Source: Pseudomonas sp. G34 (GTDB lineage: Bacteria; Pseudomonadota; Gammaproteobacteria; Pseudomonadales; Pseudomonadaceae). From it: 64,000 nucleotides of DNA. The first letter of the stretch is position 1. Every line of letters starts with the position of its first letter. This document shows, piece after piece, positions 10,159-19,773 of this stretch. Position numbers and translations under genes: made by a program. The notes under the pieces were generated by a model that did no database searches, had not been told where the DNA came from, and saw only the letters and a list, made by a program, of their open reading frames with translations. The stretch lies in NCBI RefSeq assembly GCF_031119625.1, contig NZ_JAVHZV010000001.1, forward strand, positions 62,001-126,000. Direction: 5' to 3'.

Positions 10159-11330
10159 CACACGAACTCCCCCGGTAACTGCGACCAGCACTGGGCCAGG
10201 GCTTCGAGCAGCCGATCGACCTGGGCCGGTTCATGGGCAGCGGACAGGGTGACCCGCAGGCGCGCACTGCCGGCCGGCACGGTGGGCGGGCGAATCGCGC
10301 TGACCAGCAGGCCACGCTCGCGCAGGGCCTGGGACAGGGCCATGGCACGGCCGCTGTCGCCGATCAGGATCGGCTGGATCGCCGTGTCGCTGGCCATCAG
10401 CGTCAGGCCGATGCTCGCCGCCCCCTCACGGAATCGGCCGATCAACGCAGCCAGGTGCTCACGGCGCCAGTGCTCGCTGCGTAGCAACTCCAGGCTCTTC
10501 AGCGTGGCGCAAGCCAGCGCCGGTGGCTGGCTGGTGGTGTAGATGTACGGGCGGGCGAACTGCACCAGGGTGTCGATCAACGCCTCGCTGCCCGCCACGA
10601 AGGCGCCAGCGGTACCGAACGCCTTGCCGAGGGTGCCGACCAGCACCGGCACCTCGTCAATACCAAGCCCGAACTGCTCGACCACACCGCCGCCGGTGGC
10701 GCCCAGGGTGCCAAAGCCGTGGGCATCATCGACCATCACCCAGGCGTCATGGCGTCGCGCCTCGGCGCACAGCGCCGGCAGGTCGGCCACGTCGCCGTCC
10801 ATGCTGAACACGCCGTCGCAAACCACCAGGGTATTGCCCTCGGCCTTGGCCAGGCGGCCGGCAAGGCTTTGCGCGTCATTGTGCAGATAGCGCGAGAAAC
10901 GCGCGCCGCTGAGCAGGCCGGCATCCAGCAGCGAGGCATGATTGAGGCGATCCTCGAGCACCGTGTCGCCCTTGCCCACCAGGGCCGTGACCGCACCCAG
11001 GTTGGCCATATAACCGGTGGAGAACAGCAGCGCCCGCGGCCGTCCGGTGAAGTCGGCCAAGGCCTCTTCCAGCTCATGGTGCGGCGTGCTGTGGCCGACC
11101 ACCAGGTGCGAAGCGCCACCGCCGACGCCCCAGCGCCGCGCGCCCGCACACCAGGCCTCGACCACCTGCGGGTGGTTGGCCAGGCCCAGATAATCGTTGG
11201 AGCAGAAGGCCAGCAACTGCCGGCCATCCACCTCCACCAGCGGCCCCTGGGGGCTGCCCAACAGGGGTCGCTGGCGATACAGGTCGGCAGCACGGCGCTC
11301 GGCCAGGCGAGCGGCAAGATCGAAACTCAT
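10158..11330 (-). CDS. bioF: 8-amino-7-oxononanoate synthase BioF
   Basis: PLP enzyme (390 aa) of the alpha-oxoamine synthase family; condenses pimeloyl-ACP (or -CoA) with L-alanine. [13 protein letters not shown] (about residues 45-57), GSGGASHLV-type region (here [12 protein letters not shown]), [11 protein letters not shown] with the cofactor-pairing Asp, and [12 protein letters not shown] with the Schiff-base Lys are all present. Separated from bioB by 92 bases holding a GC hairpin, and joined to bioH by a one-base stop/start overlap. Confidence 0.95.
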   Translation of the reverse strand: MSFDLAARLAERRAADLYRQRPLLGSPQGPLVEVDGRQLLAFCSNDYLGLANHPQVVEAWCAGARRWGVGGGASHLVVGHSTPHHELEEALADFTGRPRALLFSTGYMANLGAVTALVGKGDTVLEDRLNHASLLDAGLLSGARFSRYLHNDAQSLAGRLAKAEGNTLVVCDGVFSMDGDVADLPALCAEARRHDAWVMVDDAHGFGTLGATGGGVVEQFGLGIDEVPVLVGTLGKAFGTAGAFVAGSEALIDTLVQFARPYIYTTSQPPALACATLKSLELLRSEHWRREHLAALIGRFREGAASIGLTLMASDTAIQPILIGDSGRAMALSQALRERGLLVSAIRPPTVPAGSARLRVTLSAAHEPAQVDRLLEALAQCWSQLPGEFV

Positions 11331-11393
11331 GGGTTCACCGTAAAGCGGAGCGTCCAGCGCTCACCGGCCACCGTCACGGCGCACCGGCTAGGA

Positions 11394-11416
11394 GCAGGCG
11401 CCATCCTGGCGCCTGC
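11394..11416 (-). other. Intercistronic hairpin between bioB and bioF
   Basis: A perfect 10-bp inverted repeat (GCAGGCGCCA/TGGCGCCTGC) with a 3-base loop, 7 bases past the bioB stop. There is no T run, so it is more likely an mRNA-stabilising or processing element, or a partial terminator, than a full stop. Confidence 0.6.
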
Positions 11417-11422
11417 AAAGGA

Positions 11423-12481
11423 TCAAACGGCAGCGGCGTCGTAGAACAGCCGCGAGTCACGCTGTTCGACCAGCGCCTGCTCGATGGCGGCCTGGTGCAC
11501 CTCGTCGGCGTGCTCCTCGCGCGCTTCGGGCTGGATGCCGAGGCGGGCGAACAGCTGCATGTCCTTGTCGGCCTGGGGGTTGGCAGTGGTCAGCAGCTTC
11601 TCGCCGTAGAAGATCGAGTTGGCGCCGGCGAAGAACGCCAGGGCCTGCATCTGCTCGTTCATCGCCTCGCGGCCGGCGGACAGGCGCACATGGGACTTGG
11701 GCATCATGATGCGCGCCACGGCCAGCATGCGGATGAAGTCGAACGGATCGACGTCTTCTTCATTGGCCAACGGCGTGCCTTCGACCTTGACCAGCATGTT
11801 GATCGGCACTGACTCCGGGTGCTCCGGCAGATTGGCGAGCTGGATCAGCAGGCCGGCGCGATCGTCCAGCGACTCGCCCATGCCAAGGATGCCGCCGGAG
11901 CAGATCTTCATGCCGGCGTCGCGCACGTAGGCCAGGGTCTGCAGGCGCTCGCTGTAGGTGCGGGTGGTGATGATGCTGCCGTAGAACTCCGGCGAGGTGT
12001 CGAGGTTGTGGTTGTAGTAATCCAGCCCCGCCTCCGCCAGGGCGGCGGTCTGCTCCCTGTCGAGCTTGCCCAGGGTCATGCAGGTTTCCAGGCCCAGGGC
12101 CTTGACCCCTTCGACCATCTTCAGCACGTAGGGCATGTCCTTGGCGGACGGGTGCTTCCAGGCCGCGCCCATGCAGAAACGGGTCGAACCGATGGCCTTG
12201 GCCTCGGCCGCCGCCTCCAGCACCTTCTGCACCTCCATCAGTTTCTGCTTGTCGAGGCCGGTGTTGTAGTGGCCGGACTGCGGGCAGTACTTGCAGTCTT
12301 CCGGGCAGGCACCGGTCTTGATCGACAACAGCGTGGAGACCTGCACGCGGTTGGCGTCGAAATGCGCGCGGTGCACGGTCTGGGCCTGGAACAGCAGGTC
12401 GTTGAACGGTTGCTCGAACAGTGCCCGAACTTCATTCAGGCTCCAATCGTGACGCAGGGTGGTGGCGGTACTGGCGCTCAT
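11423..12481 (-). CDS. bioB: Biotin synthase BioB
   Basis: Radical-SAM enzyme (352 aa) that inserts sulphur into dethiobiotin. The cluster motif is CPEDCKYC (CxxxCxxC, about residues 59-66), followed by [22 protein letters not shown] and the C-terminal [11 protein letters not shown] are also characteristic of BioB. First gene of the minus-strand operon bioB-bioF-bioH-bioC-bioD; bioA is absent from the window. A BirA-type operator overlaps the promoter just upstream. Confidence 0.97.
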   Translation of the reverse strand: MSASTATTLRHDWSLNEVRALFEQPFNDLLFQAQTVHRAHFDANRVQVSTLLSIKTGACPEDCKYCPQSGHYNTGLDKQKLMEVQKVLEAAAEAKAIGSTRFCMGAAWKHPSAKDMPYVLKMVEGVKALGLETCMTLGKLDREQTAALAEAGLDYYNHNLDTSPEFYGSIITTRTYSERLQTLAYVRDAGMKICSGGILGMGESLDDRAGLLIQLANLPEHPESVPINMLVKVEGTPLANEEDVDPFDFIRMLAVARIMMPKSHVRLSAGREAMNEQMQALAFFAGANSIFYGEKLLTTANPQADKDMQLFARLGIQPEAREEHADEVHQAAIEQALVEQRDSRLFYDAAAV

Positions 12482-12547
12482 GGGGGCAAGTCCTTATCTA
12501 CAGGCGGCCTGCTACAGTCGAAACAGACCCAACACGGATGTGCGGCA

Positions 12548-12601
12548 TAGTTAAGGAAGCCCCATGCACTGTCAACCACCAGCAATATTGAAGGTTTACA
12601 A
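12548..12601 (-). promoter_or_regulatory. bioB promoter with BirA-type operator
   Basis: On the minus strand a -35 TTGACA (12570-12575) and a -10 TAACTA (12548-12553) lie 16 bases apart. Overlapping the -35 is a split palindrome, CTGTCAACC (12569-12577), 15 bases, GGTTTACAA (12593-12601). The BirA consensus is TTGTAAACC-N14/15-GGTTTACAA: the right half is perfect and the left has two mismatches. BirA with biotinoyl-AMP would block bioB transcription. The site also covers the putative start of the divergent comF-like gene. Confidence 0.75.
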
Positions 12602-13301
12602 CTGGTTAAAAATAAAACAAACCTGCTTGTTGTGTGACGAGCGGGTCGACACGCCCCTGCCGCTCTGCGCCGGCTGTGAAGCAGAGTTACCCTGGCTCGG
12701 CGCACATTGCCAGGTTTGCGCACTGCCGCTGGCGGTGGAGGGCCTGACCTGCGGCAGTTGCCTGAAGCGGCCGCCGCCGTTCGGCCGGGTCGAGGCGCCC
12801 TGGAGCTATGCTTTTCCCGTCGATGCGCTGATCAATCGCTTCAAGCACCAGGCGCGCTGGCCCATCGGTCGCTTGCTCGGCGATCTGCTCGCGGGGCATC
12901 TGGCCCACGCGTTCAACGACGGGCTACCCAGGCCTGATCTGCTGCTGCCGGTGCCGTTGTCGCCGAAGCGCCAGCGCCAACGCGGCTTCAACCAGGCGCA
13001 GATGCTCGCCGAAGTCCTCAGCCGCGCGCTGCAGATCACCCAGCGCAGCGACTGGTTGCTGCGCATCGGCGACCCACCCGCCCAGCAGAAACTCGATGCC
13101 GCCGCACGCCGGCGCAACCTGCGTGGCGCCTTTACGCTGTCGCCCATTGCCCGGCCAAGTGGCCTGCACCTGGCACTGATCGACGACGTGCTGACCACCG
13201 GCGCCACGGCCCGGCAACTGGCGCGTCTGCTGATGCGCGCGGGCGCCTTGCGGGTGGATGTCTACTGCCTGGCGCGCACGCCCGCCCCGGGCGACGATTG
13301 A
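12564..13301 (+). CDS. comF: ComF/GntX family phosphoribosyltransferase-like protein
   Basis: A 245-residue protein with an N-terminal double zinc ribbon (CLLC...CAGC and CQVC...CGSC) and a C-terminal type I PRTase fold with the PRPP loop LALIDDVLTTGATA. ComF/GntX proteins are linked to DNA uptake in competent bacteria; the enzymatic substrate is unknown. The ATG at 12564 would place the first residues inside the biotin operator; a start nearer the first cysteine pair is possible. The stop codon nearly abuts the following modE-like gene, so the two are probably cotranscribed. Confidence 0.85.
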   Translation: MHCQPPAILKVYNWLKIKQTCLLCDERVDTPLPLCAGCEAELPWLGAHCQVCALPLAVEGLTCGSCLKRPPPFGRVEAPWSYAFPVDALINRFKHQARWPIGRLLGDLLAGHLAHAFNDGLPRPDLLLPVPLSPKRQRQRGFNQAQMLAEVLSRALQITQRSDWLLRIGDPPAQQKLDAAARRRNLRGAFTLSPIARPSGLHLALIDDVLTTGATARQLARLLMRAGALRVDVYCLARTPAPGDD

Positions 13302-13303
13302 CG

Positions 13304-14122
13304 ATGCCAGAAGCGTCGCGCACAGTGGCCGGCCGTCGTACTGATCGCCGCCCCGCCATGTCCAGCCTCTCGCTGCTCGCCCAGCACGTCACCCGCCGCC
13401 CGCAGCGTATCGCCCTGCTCGAGCAGATCGCCGTACAGGGCTCGATCACCGGTGCGGCCAAGGCCGCCGGCATGAGCTACAAGGCCGCCTGGGACGCCAT
13501 CGATGAGCTGAACAACCTGGCCGACCAGCCCCTGGTCGCTCGCAGTGTCGGCGGCAAGGGCGGTGGTGGCGCGCGGCTGACACCGGCCGGTGAGCGCCTG
13601 CTGCAACTGCACCAGCGCTTGCAGGCGATTCAGGCCGAAGTGCTGCAGGCCGCCGACGATGATGCCGACCTGCAGTTGCTTGGCCGCCTGATGCTCCGCA
13701 CCAGCGCGCGCAACCAGCTCGGCGGTCGCGTACGGGCGATCCAGCCCCAGGGTGGCAACGACCTGATCGATATCGAGCTGCCCGGCGGCGCGACCATCCA
13801 GGCGCAGATCACCCGTAACAGTACGGCGCATCTGCAACTGCAGCCGGGCGTGGCGGTGATGGTCTTGCTCAAGGCCGGCTGGCTGCAGCTCAGCGCGCCA
13901 GCTCAAGAAGCCGATCCAAGCCTCAACAGGCTCGAGGGGACTATCGAGCAGATTCTTGCCGAGGCCGACGGCCCCTGCGAGGTGCGCATCGCCCTGCCCA
14001 ACGGGCAAACGCTGTGCGCCCAGGCATCCGCTGAACAGCTCACCGGCCAGGGCCTCGTGCTTGGCGGCGCCGTCCGCGCCCAGTTCGCCGCCAGCCATGT
14101 GCTGCTGGGCACGCAGGTCTGA
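13304..14122 (+). CDS. ModE-like molybdate-responsive transcription regulator
   Basis: An N-terminal winged helix (QRIALLEQIAVQGSITGAAKAAGMSYKAAWDAIDELNNL, with GGKGGGGARLTPAGERLL) matches the ModE DNA-binding domain; two Mop/TOBE-like molybdate-binding repeats follow (about TSARNQLGGRVRAIQ and LNRLEGTIEQILAEADG). ModE binds molybdate and controls modABC and molybdoenzyme genes. No molybdate transporter is nearby. Start options are a TTG at 13298, ATG at 13304, or ATG at 13358 (MSSLSLLAQ), the last giving the length closest to E. coli ModE; no strong ribosome site decides. Its start almost touches the comF stop. Confidence 0.85.
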   Translation: MPEASRTVAGRRTDRRPAMSSLSLLAQHVTRRPQRIALLEQIAVQGSITGAAKAAGMSYKAAWDAIDELNNLADQPLVARSVGGKGGGGARLTPAGERLLQLHQRLQAIQAEVLQAADDDADLQLLGRLMLRTSARNQLGGRVRAIQPQGGNDLIDIELPGGATIQAQITRNSTAHLQLQPGVAVMVLLKAGWLQLSAPAQEADPSLNRLEGTIEQILAEADGPCEVRIALPNGQTLCAQASAEQLTGQGLVLGGAVRAQFAASHVLLGTQV

Positions 14123-14216
14123 CCCCGGGTTGACCGCGGCAACCTTGCGTGGAGAATAGTGGCCGTACCGATTGTCCACAGGCGTTACACTCTGCGGCCA
14201 ACCGACGGAGCTGCCC

Positions 14217-15191
14217 ATGTCTCATCCTTTTGCCGCCCTCACCCCAGACCTGGTTCTGGATGCCGTCGAAAGCCTGGGCTACCTCAGCGACGCCCGCGTG
14301 CTGGCGCTGAACAGCTACGAAAACCGTGTCTATCAGGTGGGCATCGAGGCGCAAACGCCGCTGATTGCCAAGTTCTACCGCCCGGGTCGCTGGACCAACG
14401 AGGCGATCCGCGAAGAGCACAGCTTCACCGCCGAGCTGGCCGACTGCGATGTGCCGGTGGTGGCGCCGCTGCAACGCGATGGCGAAACCCTGTTCGAACA
14501 CGCCGGTTTCCGCTTCTCGCTGTTTCCGCGCCGCGGCGGCAGGGCTCCGGAGCCCGGCAATCTCGACCAGCTCTACCGCCTCGGCCAACTGCTCGGCCGC
14601 CTGCATGCGGTCGGCTCGCTGCGCCCGTTCGAGCACCGCGAATCCTTGCGGGTCGACAACTTCGGGCATGCCTCCCTGGCGACCCTGCTGGAAGGCAACT
14701 TCATTCCCAAGAGCCTGCTGCCCGCCTATGAGTCGGTGGCGCGTGACCTGCTCAAGCGCCTCGATCAGCTGTTCGCGGCAAACCCCGCCAAGGCGATCCG
14801 CCTGCACGGCGACTGCCACCCGGGCAACCTGCTGTGCCGCGACGAGACCTATCACATGGTCGACCTGGACGACTGCCGCATGGGCCCGGCGATTCAGGAC
14901 CTGTGGATGATGCTGGCAGGTGAACGGCACGAGCGGCTCGGGCAGATCGCCGAGCTGGTCGACGGTTATCAGGAGTTCCACGACTTCAATCCGCGCGAGC
15001 TGCCGCTGATCGAGGGCTTCCGCTCCCTGCGTCTGATGCATTACAGCGCCTGGCTGGCACGCCGCTGGGACGACCCGGCGTTTCCGCAGAGCTTTCCCTG
15101 GTTCGGCAGCGAGCGTTACTGGGGCGAGCAGATCCTTATGCTGCGCGAGCAGATCGCCGCCTTGAACGAAGAGCCGCTGAGGCTGTTTTGA
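14217..15191 (+). CDS. srkA: Stress response kinase A (SrkA/YihE family)
   Basis: A 324-residue aminoglycoside-phosphotransferase-fold Ser/Thr kinase. It shows NSYENRVYQVG at the nucleotide loop, the catalytic loop RLHGDCHPGNLLC (HGDxHxxN) and the metal-binding VDLDDCRMGPAIQDLW. SrkA protects against stress-induced death in E. coli; substrates are not well defined. GGAG eight bases before ATG 14217 supports this start over an in-frame ATG 45 bases upstream. Confidence 0.9.
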   Translation: MSHPFAALTPDLVLDAVESLGYLSDARVLALNSYENRVYQVGIEAQTPLIAKFYRPGRWTNEAIREEHSFTAELADCDVPVVAPLQRDGETLFEHAGFRFSLFPRRGGRAPEPGNLDQLYRLGQLLGRLHAVGSLRPFEHRESLRVDNFGHASLATLLEGNFIPKSLLPAYESVARDLLKRLDQLFAANPAKAIRLHGDCHPGNLLCRDETYHMVDLDDCRMGPAIQDLWMMLAGERHERLGQIAELVDGYQEFHDFNPRELPLIEGFRSLRLMHYSAWLARRWDDPAFPQSFPWFGSERYWGEQILMLREQIAALNEEPLRLF

Positions 15192-15279
15192 GCTAGCCAC
15201 GCCGATAACAAAAAGCTGAACGCGCGGACAACTGCGCACTAGAATGTCGCGCTACCCCACTGCCTTGTTAAGGACTTAC

Positions 15280-16176
15280 ATGGCCACCGCAGATCTGCGC
15301 CGCGGCTACATCCTGGGCCTTTCCGCCTATGTCATCTGGGGCCTGTTCCCGATGTACTTCAAGGCGATCCAGGCCGTTCCGTCGCTGGAAATCATCGTGC
15401 ACCGGGCGATCTGGTCCGCCCTCTTCGGCGCCCTGCTGCTGCTCGTCTGGAAGCACCCGGGCTGGCTGCGCGAGTTGATCGATCACCCCAAACGCTTTGC
15501 GGTGCTGGCCCTCAGCGGTTCGCTGATCGCCGCCAACTGGCTGATCTACGTATGGGCGGTGAACAACGGGCGCATGCTGGAGGCGAGCCTGGGGTATTAC
15601 ATCAACCCGCTGGTCAACGTAATGCTCGGCATGCTGTTGCTCGGTGAACGGCTGCGTCGCCTGCAGTGGGCAGCGGTGCTGCTGGCGGCGGCTGGCGTGG
15701 CACAACAGCTGTGGCAGGTCGGCAGCCTGCCCTGGGTGTCGCTGGCGCTGGCGCTGACCTTTGCCAGCTACGGGCTGATCCGCAAGAAAGCGCCGGTCGC
15801 TGCACTGCCAGGGCTGGTGGTGGAAACCTGGTTGCTGCTGCCGCTGGCCATCGGCTGGATCCTCTTCCATCCGGCTGCCATGAGCAGCCAGCCAGCGTTC
15901 TGGACCACCAGCGAAGCCCTGTGGCTGATGGCGGCCGGGCCGGTGACGCTGATCCCGCTGGTGTGCTTCAACGCCGCCGCTCGCCACTTGCCGTTCGCGA
16001 CGCTGGGCTTTTTGCAGTACATCGCGCCGACGTTGGTACTGCTGCTGGCCGTGCTCGTTTACGGCGAGCACTTCGACCCGGCGAAGCTCATTTCCTTCAT
16101 GCTTATCTGGGCGGGCCTGGCGGTATACAGCGTCGACACCTGGTTGACGCTGCGTAAGCGCCAGGCCACGGTTTGA
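15280..16176 (+). CDS. rarD: EamA-family transporter RarD
   Basis: Inner-membrane protein of 298 residues with ten predicted hydrophobic segments in two EamA repeats, opening with RRGYILGLSAYVIWGLFPMYFKAI, the RarD signature. The family belongs to the drug/metabolite transporter superfamily; RarD's cargo is unknown (named for chloramphenicol sensitivity). AAGGA sits 7 bases before ATG 15280, favouring it over an ATG 36 bases upstream. The C-terminal VYSVDTWLTLRKR tail is normal. Confidence 0.9.
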   Translation: MATADLRRGYILGLSAYVIWGLFPMYFKAIQAVPSLEIIVHRAIWSALFGALLLLVWKHPGWLRELIDHPKRFAVLALSGSLIAANWLIYVWAVNNGRMLEASLGYYINPLVNVMLGMLLLGERLRRLQWAAVLLAAAGVAQQLWQVGSLPWVSLALALTFASYGLIRKKAPVAALPGLVVETWLLLPLAIGWILFHPAAMSSQPAFWTTSEALWLMAAGPVTLIPLVCFNAAARHLPFATLGFLQYIAPTLVLLLAVLVYGEHFDPAKLISFMLIWAGLAVYSVDTWLTLRKRQATV

Positions 16177-16184
16177 AGGCAAGC

Positions 16185-16203
16185 GGCCGCTGATTCAGCG
16201 GCC
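16185..16203. terminator. GC hairpin between convergent rarD and gcvR-like genes
   Basis: An 8-bp inverted repeat (GGCCGCTG/CAGCGGCC) with a 3-base loop 9 bases after the rarD stop. No clear T run follows; possible weak terminator. Confidence 0.45.
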
Positions 16204-16234
16204 CTGTGGTTTACCACGCCCAAGTTTCAGCAGC

Positions 16235-16759
16235 CTAGTCTTCCATGCGCAACTTCAGCTCCACCATCAGATCGTCCGCAAGGCCTTCCAGCGAGGTCTG
16301 CAGCGTGTTCAACGGCAAGCCTTCCGGCACAGCCAGGGTCGCTTGAGCGTGAAACAGCGGCTCGCCGCTCATGGGCGCGGGGGTTACCTCGGTCAGCAGG
16401 CTTTCCAGGTTGACGCCATTGGCCGCCAGCAGGCGGGTGATGTCGCGCACGATGCCCGGGCGATCATTGCCGAGCAGGTCGAGGTGGATCGACTTCCAGG
16501 TGCAGTCCGGCTCGGCGCCCGCCGAAGCAAGCTGCACGCGAATGCCCTGGGCACTCAGCTCGCTCAACGCCTCCATCAGCGCGCCGTGAGAAGCCGCCGG
16601 CACGTCGACCCGCAAGATGCCTGCGAACTGCCCGGCCATCCGCGACATGCGGCTCTCCAGCCAGTTGCCATCGTGCTTCGCCACGCATTGAGCGATACGC
16701 TCGACCAGGCCGGGTTGATCCTGGGCGATAACGGTCAGTATCAGATGATCCATGCTCAT
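16235..16759 (-). CDS. ACT-domain protein, GcvR-like (glycine cleavage repressor family)
   Basis: 174 residues made of two ACT domains: MSMDHLILTVIAQDQPGLVERIAQCV and IHLDLLGNDRPGIVRDITRLLAANGVNLESLLTEV, each with the (D/N)xPGxV pattern typical of amino-acid-sensing ACT modules. This is the layout of GcvR, which restrains GcvA. No gcv genes are close, so function is family-based. GAGG lies 5 bases before ATG 16759. It is 17 bases downstream of the GNAT gene on the same strand. Confidence 0.8.
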   Translation of the reverse strand: MSMDHLILTVIAQDQPGLVERIAQCVAKHDGNWLESRMSRMAGQFAGILRVDVPAASHGALMEALSELSAQGIRVQLASAGAEPDCTWKSIHLDLLGNDRPGIVRDITRLLAANGVNLESLLTEVTPAPMSGEPLFHAQATLAVPEGLPLNTLQTSLEGLADDLMVELKLRMED

Positions 16760-16776
16760 GTCCTCGTCGTTGGCGC

Positions 16777-17223
16777 TCAACTCAGGTCGAGCCAATAGGT
16801 CAGGTAGATCGCATCCCGAACGTAGCCGAGACGCTCATAAAGAGACTGCGCAGCCAGATTGGTTCGCGCCGTTTCCAGCTGCAAGCCACAAGCACCGGTG
16901 CTCAGCGCATGCTGCCGAGCGGCTTCGAGCAGCCTCTCACCGATGCCCTGGCGCCGCGCGTGATCGGCAACGTACAGGTCGCTGAGCAGCAGGCTCGGGC
17001 GCAATGCCAGCGAAGCATAAAGTGGGTAGAGCTGCACGAAACCTTGGGCAGCGCCCTGCGCGTGCCGTGCGATAAAGATCGTCGAGTCGCCGCGTTGCAG
17101 GCGCGCAGCCAGAAACGCCCGCACCTGCGTGACGCTTCTTTCCACGCTGTAAAAGGCCAGATAAGCCGCGAACAGCGGCACCAGGTCATCGAGATCGGCA
17201 GGCGTGGCGGCACGTGTAGGCAT
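16777..17223 (-). CDS. GNAT-family N-acetyltransferase
   Basis: A 148-residue GCN5-type acetyltransferase. The acetyl-CoA binding motif A is [23 protein letters not shown] (R/QxxGxG/A), followed by [29 protein letters not shown], a common C-terminal motif B. GAGGA precedes ATG 17223. Probably cotranscribed with the ACT-domain gene 17 bases further on. Substrate unknown. Confidence 0.85.
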   Translation of the reverse strand: MPTRAATPADLDDLVPLFAAYLAFYSVERSVTQVRAFLAARLQRGDSTIFIARHAQGAAQGFVQLYPLYASLALRPSLLLSDLYVADHARRQGIGERLLEAARQHALSTGACGLQLETARTNLAAQSLYERLGYVRDAIYLTYWLDLS

Positions 17224-17335
17224 GGTGGATTCCTCACAGGTGGCCTGCAGTATAGGCAGCGCCACGGGATCAGCTTTCTGGCGAGAATACGACCAAGGTA
17301 GCGGCAGATCATTTCTGGACTGTTTTTCCCGATTC

Positions 17336-17371
17336 GTTCATGTAGTATCGACAAAAACTCACTACATGAAC
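17336..17371. promoter_or_regulatory. Perfect 11-bp inverted repeat upstream of glcB (operator candidate)
   Basis: GTTCATGTAGT (17336-17346) and ACTACATGAAC (17361-17371) are perfect inverted copies separated by 14 bases, 166 bases before the glcB start and 113 bases before the divergent GNAT gene start. The 25-bp centre spacing puts the half-sites on nearly the same helix face. No known regulator consensus was matched. Confidence 0.6.
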
Positions 17372-17536
17372 CCTAACCCAGTCCTGCTGGTTGTGGAAAA
17401 CCCCGCTCACGAAGCATCTCCAGATACGCCGCAGCAACGCGGGCAGCCGTCAACCACGGCCCCCGACAGCGGTCGGTCTGTGCAGCATCGAGGGTTCCCG
17501 CCGTTACAGTGGCTAAGCGAAGCAGAGAGGCGAGAG

Positions 17537-19714
17537 ATGACTGAGCGTGTTCGAGTCGGTGGCCTGCAGGTCGCCAAGGTGCTGTTCGATTTCATCAATG
17601 ACCAAGCCATTCCCGGCAGCGGCGTGACGGCCGATGCCTTCTGGGCCGGCGCCGACGCCGTGTTCCGCGACCTGGCGCCGAAGAACCGCGCCCTGCTCGA
17701 CAAGCGCGACGGGCTGCAGGCGCAGATCGACGGCTGGCACCGCGAGCGGGCCGGCAAGCCCCACGATGCGGCGGCCTACAAGGCCTTCCTGGAGCAGATC
17801 GGCTACCTGCAACCGCAGCCTGAGCAGGTGCAGGCCAGCACCGCAAACGTCGATGACGAGATCGTCCGCATGGCCGGCCCACAGCTGGTGGTGCCGGTGA
17901 TGAACGCGCGCTTCGCGCTCAATGCCAGCAACGCTCGCTGGGGCTCGCTGTACGACGCGCTGTACGGCACCGACGCGATCAGCGAGGAAGGCGGCGCCGA
18001 AAAGGGCAAGGGCTACAACCGCGTACGCGGCGACAAAGTGATCGCTGCCGCGCGCGCCTTTCTCGATGAAAGCGCGCCCCTGGCCACCGGTTCCCACGCC
18101 GAGGTCGGCAGCTATCGCATCGAGGGCGGCAAGCTGCTGGTCACCCTGGCCAATGGCGACATCAGCGGGCTGCGCGACGCCGATCAACTGGTCGGTTTCC
18201 AGGGCGAGGCCGGCGCGCCGATCGCCATCCTGCTCAAGCACCACGGCCTGCACTTCGAAATCCAGATCGACGCCAACAGCCCGATCGGCAGTACAGACGC
18301 CGCCGGCGTGAAGGACGTGCTGATGGAATCGGCGCTGACCACCATCATGGACTGCGAAGACTCGGTGGCCGCGGTGGATGCCGACGACAAGACCCTGGTC
18401 TACCGCAACTGGCTGGGCCTGATGAAGGGCGACCTCAGTGAAGAGGTCAGCAAGGGCGGCAGCACCTTCACCCGCACCATGAACCCGGATCGCGTCTACA
18501 CCCGCCCGAACGGCGGTGAGCTGACCCTGCACGGGCGCAGCCTGCTGTTCGTGCGCAACGTTGGCCACCTGATGACCAACCCGGCGGTGCTCGACGCCAG
18601 CGGCAACGAGCTGCCCGAAGGCATTCTCGATGCGCTGTGCACCAGCCTTGCCGCGCTGCACAACCTCAACGGCAACAACAGCCGCGCCAACAGCCGCAGC
18701 GGCTCGGTGTACATCGTCAAACCAAAGATGCACGGCCCTGAAGAAGTGGCGTTCACCAGTGAACTGTTCGGCCGTGTCGAGCAGGTGCTGGGCCTGGCCC
18801 GCAACACCCTCAAGGTCGGCATCATGGACGAGGAGCGGCGCACCACCGTCAACCTCAAGGCCTGTATCGCAGCCGCCAGCGAGCGCGTGGTGTTCATCAA
18901 CACCGGTTTCCTCGACCGCACCGGCGACGAGATCCACACCTCCATGGAAGCTGGCGCCATGGTGCGCAAGGCGGCCATGAAGAGCGAGAAGTGGATCAGC
19001 GCCTACGAGAACAACAACGTCGACGTCGGCCTGGCCAGCGGCCTGCAGGGCCGCGCGCAGATCGGCAAGGGCATGTGGGCGATGCCCGACCTGATGGCCG
19101 CCATGCTCGAACAGAAGATTGGCCACCCGCTGGCCGGCGCCAACACCGCCTGGGTGCCCTCGCCGACCGCCGCCACCCTGCATGCGCTGCACTATCACAA
19201 GGTCGACGTGTTCGCCCGCCAGGCCGAACTGGCCAAGCGCACGCCCGCTTCGCTGGATGAAATCCTCAGCATTCCGCTGGCCGCAGACACCAACTGGAGC
19301 GCCGAGGAAATCCGCAACGAGCTGGACAACAACGCCCAGGGCATTCTCGGTTACGTGGTGCGCTGGATCGATCAGGGCGTCGGCTGCTCCAAGGTGCCGG
19401 ACATCAACGACATCGGCCTGATGGAAGACCGCGCCACCCTGCGCATTTCCAGCCAGCTGCTGGCCAACTGGCTGCGCCACGGCGTGGTCAGCCAAGCGCA
19501 GGTGGTCGAAAGCCTCGAGCGCATGGCGCCGGTGGTGGATCGGCAGAATGCCGGTGACCCGCTGTACCGGCCGATGGCGCCGGACTTCGACAGCAACATC
19601 GCCTTCCAGGCGGCGCTGGAGCTGGTACTCGAAGGCGCCAAACAACCCAACGGCTACACCGAGCCGGTGTTGCACCGCCGCCGCCGCGAGCTGAAGGCCA
19701 GCCTGGCGCACTAA
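17537..19714 (+). CDS. glcB: Malate synthase G
   Basis: A 725-residue malate synthase (isoform G): condenses glyoxylate with acetyl-CoA to malate. Visible family features: [63 protein letters not shown], and the C-terminal [33 protein letters not shown] with [35 protein letters not shown] directly precedes ATG 17537; the frame is open for 111 more codons upstream but this extension is not family-like. Monocistronic, with a strong terminator after it. Full length. Confidence 0.97.
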   Translation: MTERVRVGGLQVAKVLFDFINDQAIPGSGVTADAFWAGADAVFRDLAPKNRALLDKRDGLQAQIDGWHRERAGKPHDAAAYKAFLEQIGYLQPQPEQVQASTANVDDEIVRMAGPQLVVPVMNARFALNASNARWGSLYDALYGTDAISEEGGAEKGKGYNRVRGDKVIAAARAFLDESAPLATGSHAEVGSYRIEGGKLLVTLANGDISGLRDADQLVGFQGEAGAPIAILLKHHGLHFEIQIDANSPIGSTDAAGVKDVLMESALTTIMDCEDSVAAVDADDKTLVYRNWLGLMKGDLSEEVSKGGSTFTRTMNPDRVYTRPNGGELTLHGRSLLFVRNVGHLMTNPAVLDASGNELPEGILDALCTSLAALHNLNGNNSRANSRSGSVYIVKPKMHGPEEVAFTSELFGRVEQVLGLARNTLKVGIMDEERRTTVNLKACIAAASERVVFINTGFLDRTGDEIHTSMEAGAMVRKAAMKSEKWISAYENNNVDVGLASGLQGRAQIGKGMWAMPDLMAAMLEQKIGHPLAGANTAWVPSPTAATLHALHYHKVDVFARQAELAKRTPASLDEILSIPLAADTNWSAEEIRNELDNNAQGILGYVVRWIDQGVGCSKVPDINDIGLMEDRATLRISSQLLANWLRHGVVSQAQVVESLERMAPVVDRQNAGDPLYRPMAPDFDSNIAFQAALELVLEGAKQPNGYTEPVLHRRRRELKASLAH

Positions 19715-19728
19715 CTGAGCAGCCGTGC

Positions 19729-19760
19729 AAAACAAAACCGCCGAAAGGCGGTTTTGTTTT
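19729..19760. terminator. Strong bidirectional terminator after glcB
   Basis: A 14-bp perfect stem with a GAAA tetraloop (arms 19729-19742 and 19747-19760). The A-rich left arm and T-rich right arm make it work in either direction. Confidence 0.92.
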
Positions 19761-19773
19761 CTGTCGCATACAT

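Noticed and set aside
17204..17536. In-frame N-terminal extension of glcB
   Set aside because: The extension is unlike malate synthase G, crosses the 11-bp inverted repeat and has no ribosome site, whereas ATG 17537 has a purine-rich one and gives the family length.
17513..19735. 740-codon minus-strand open frame opposite glcB
   Set aside because: High-GC antisense shadow; no domain, no promoter or ribosome site, while glcB is unmistakable.
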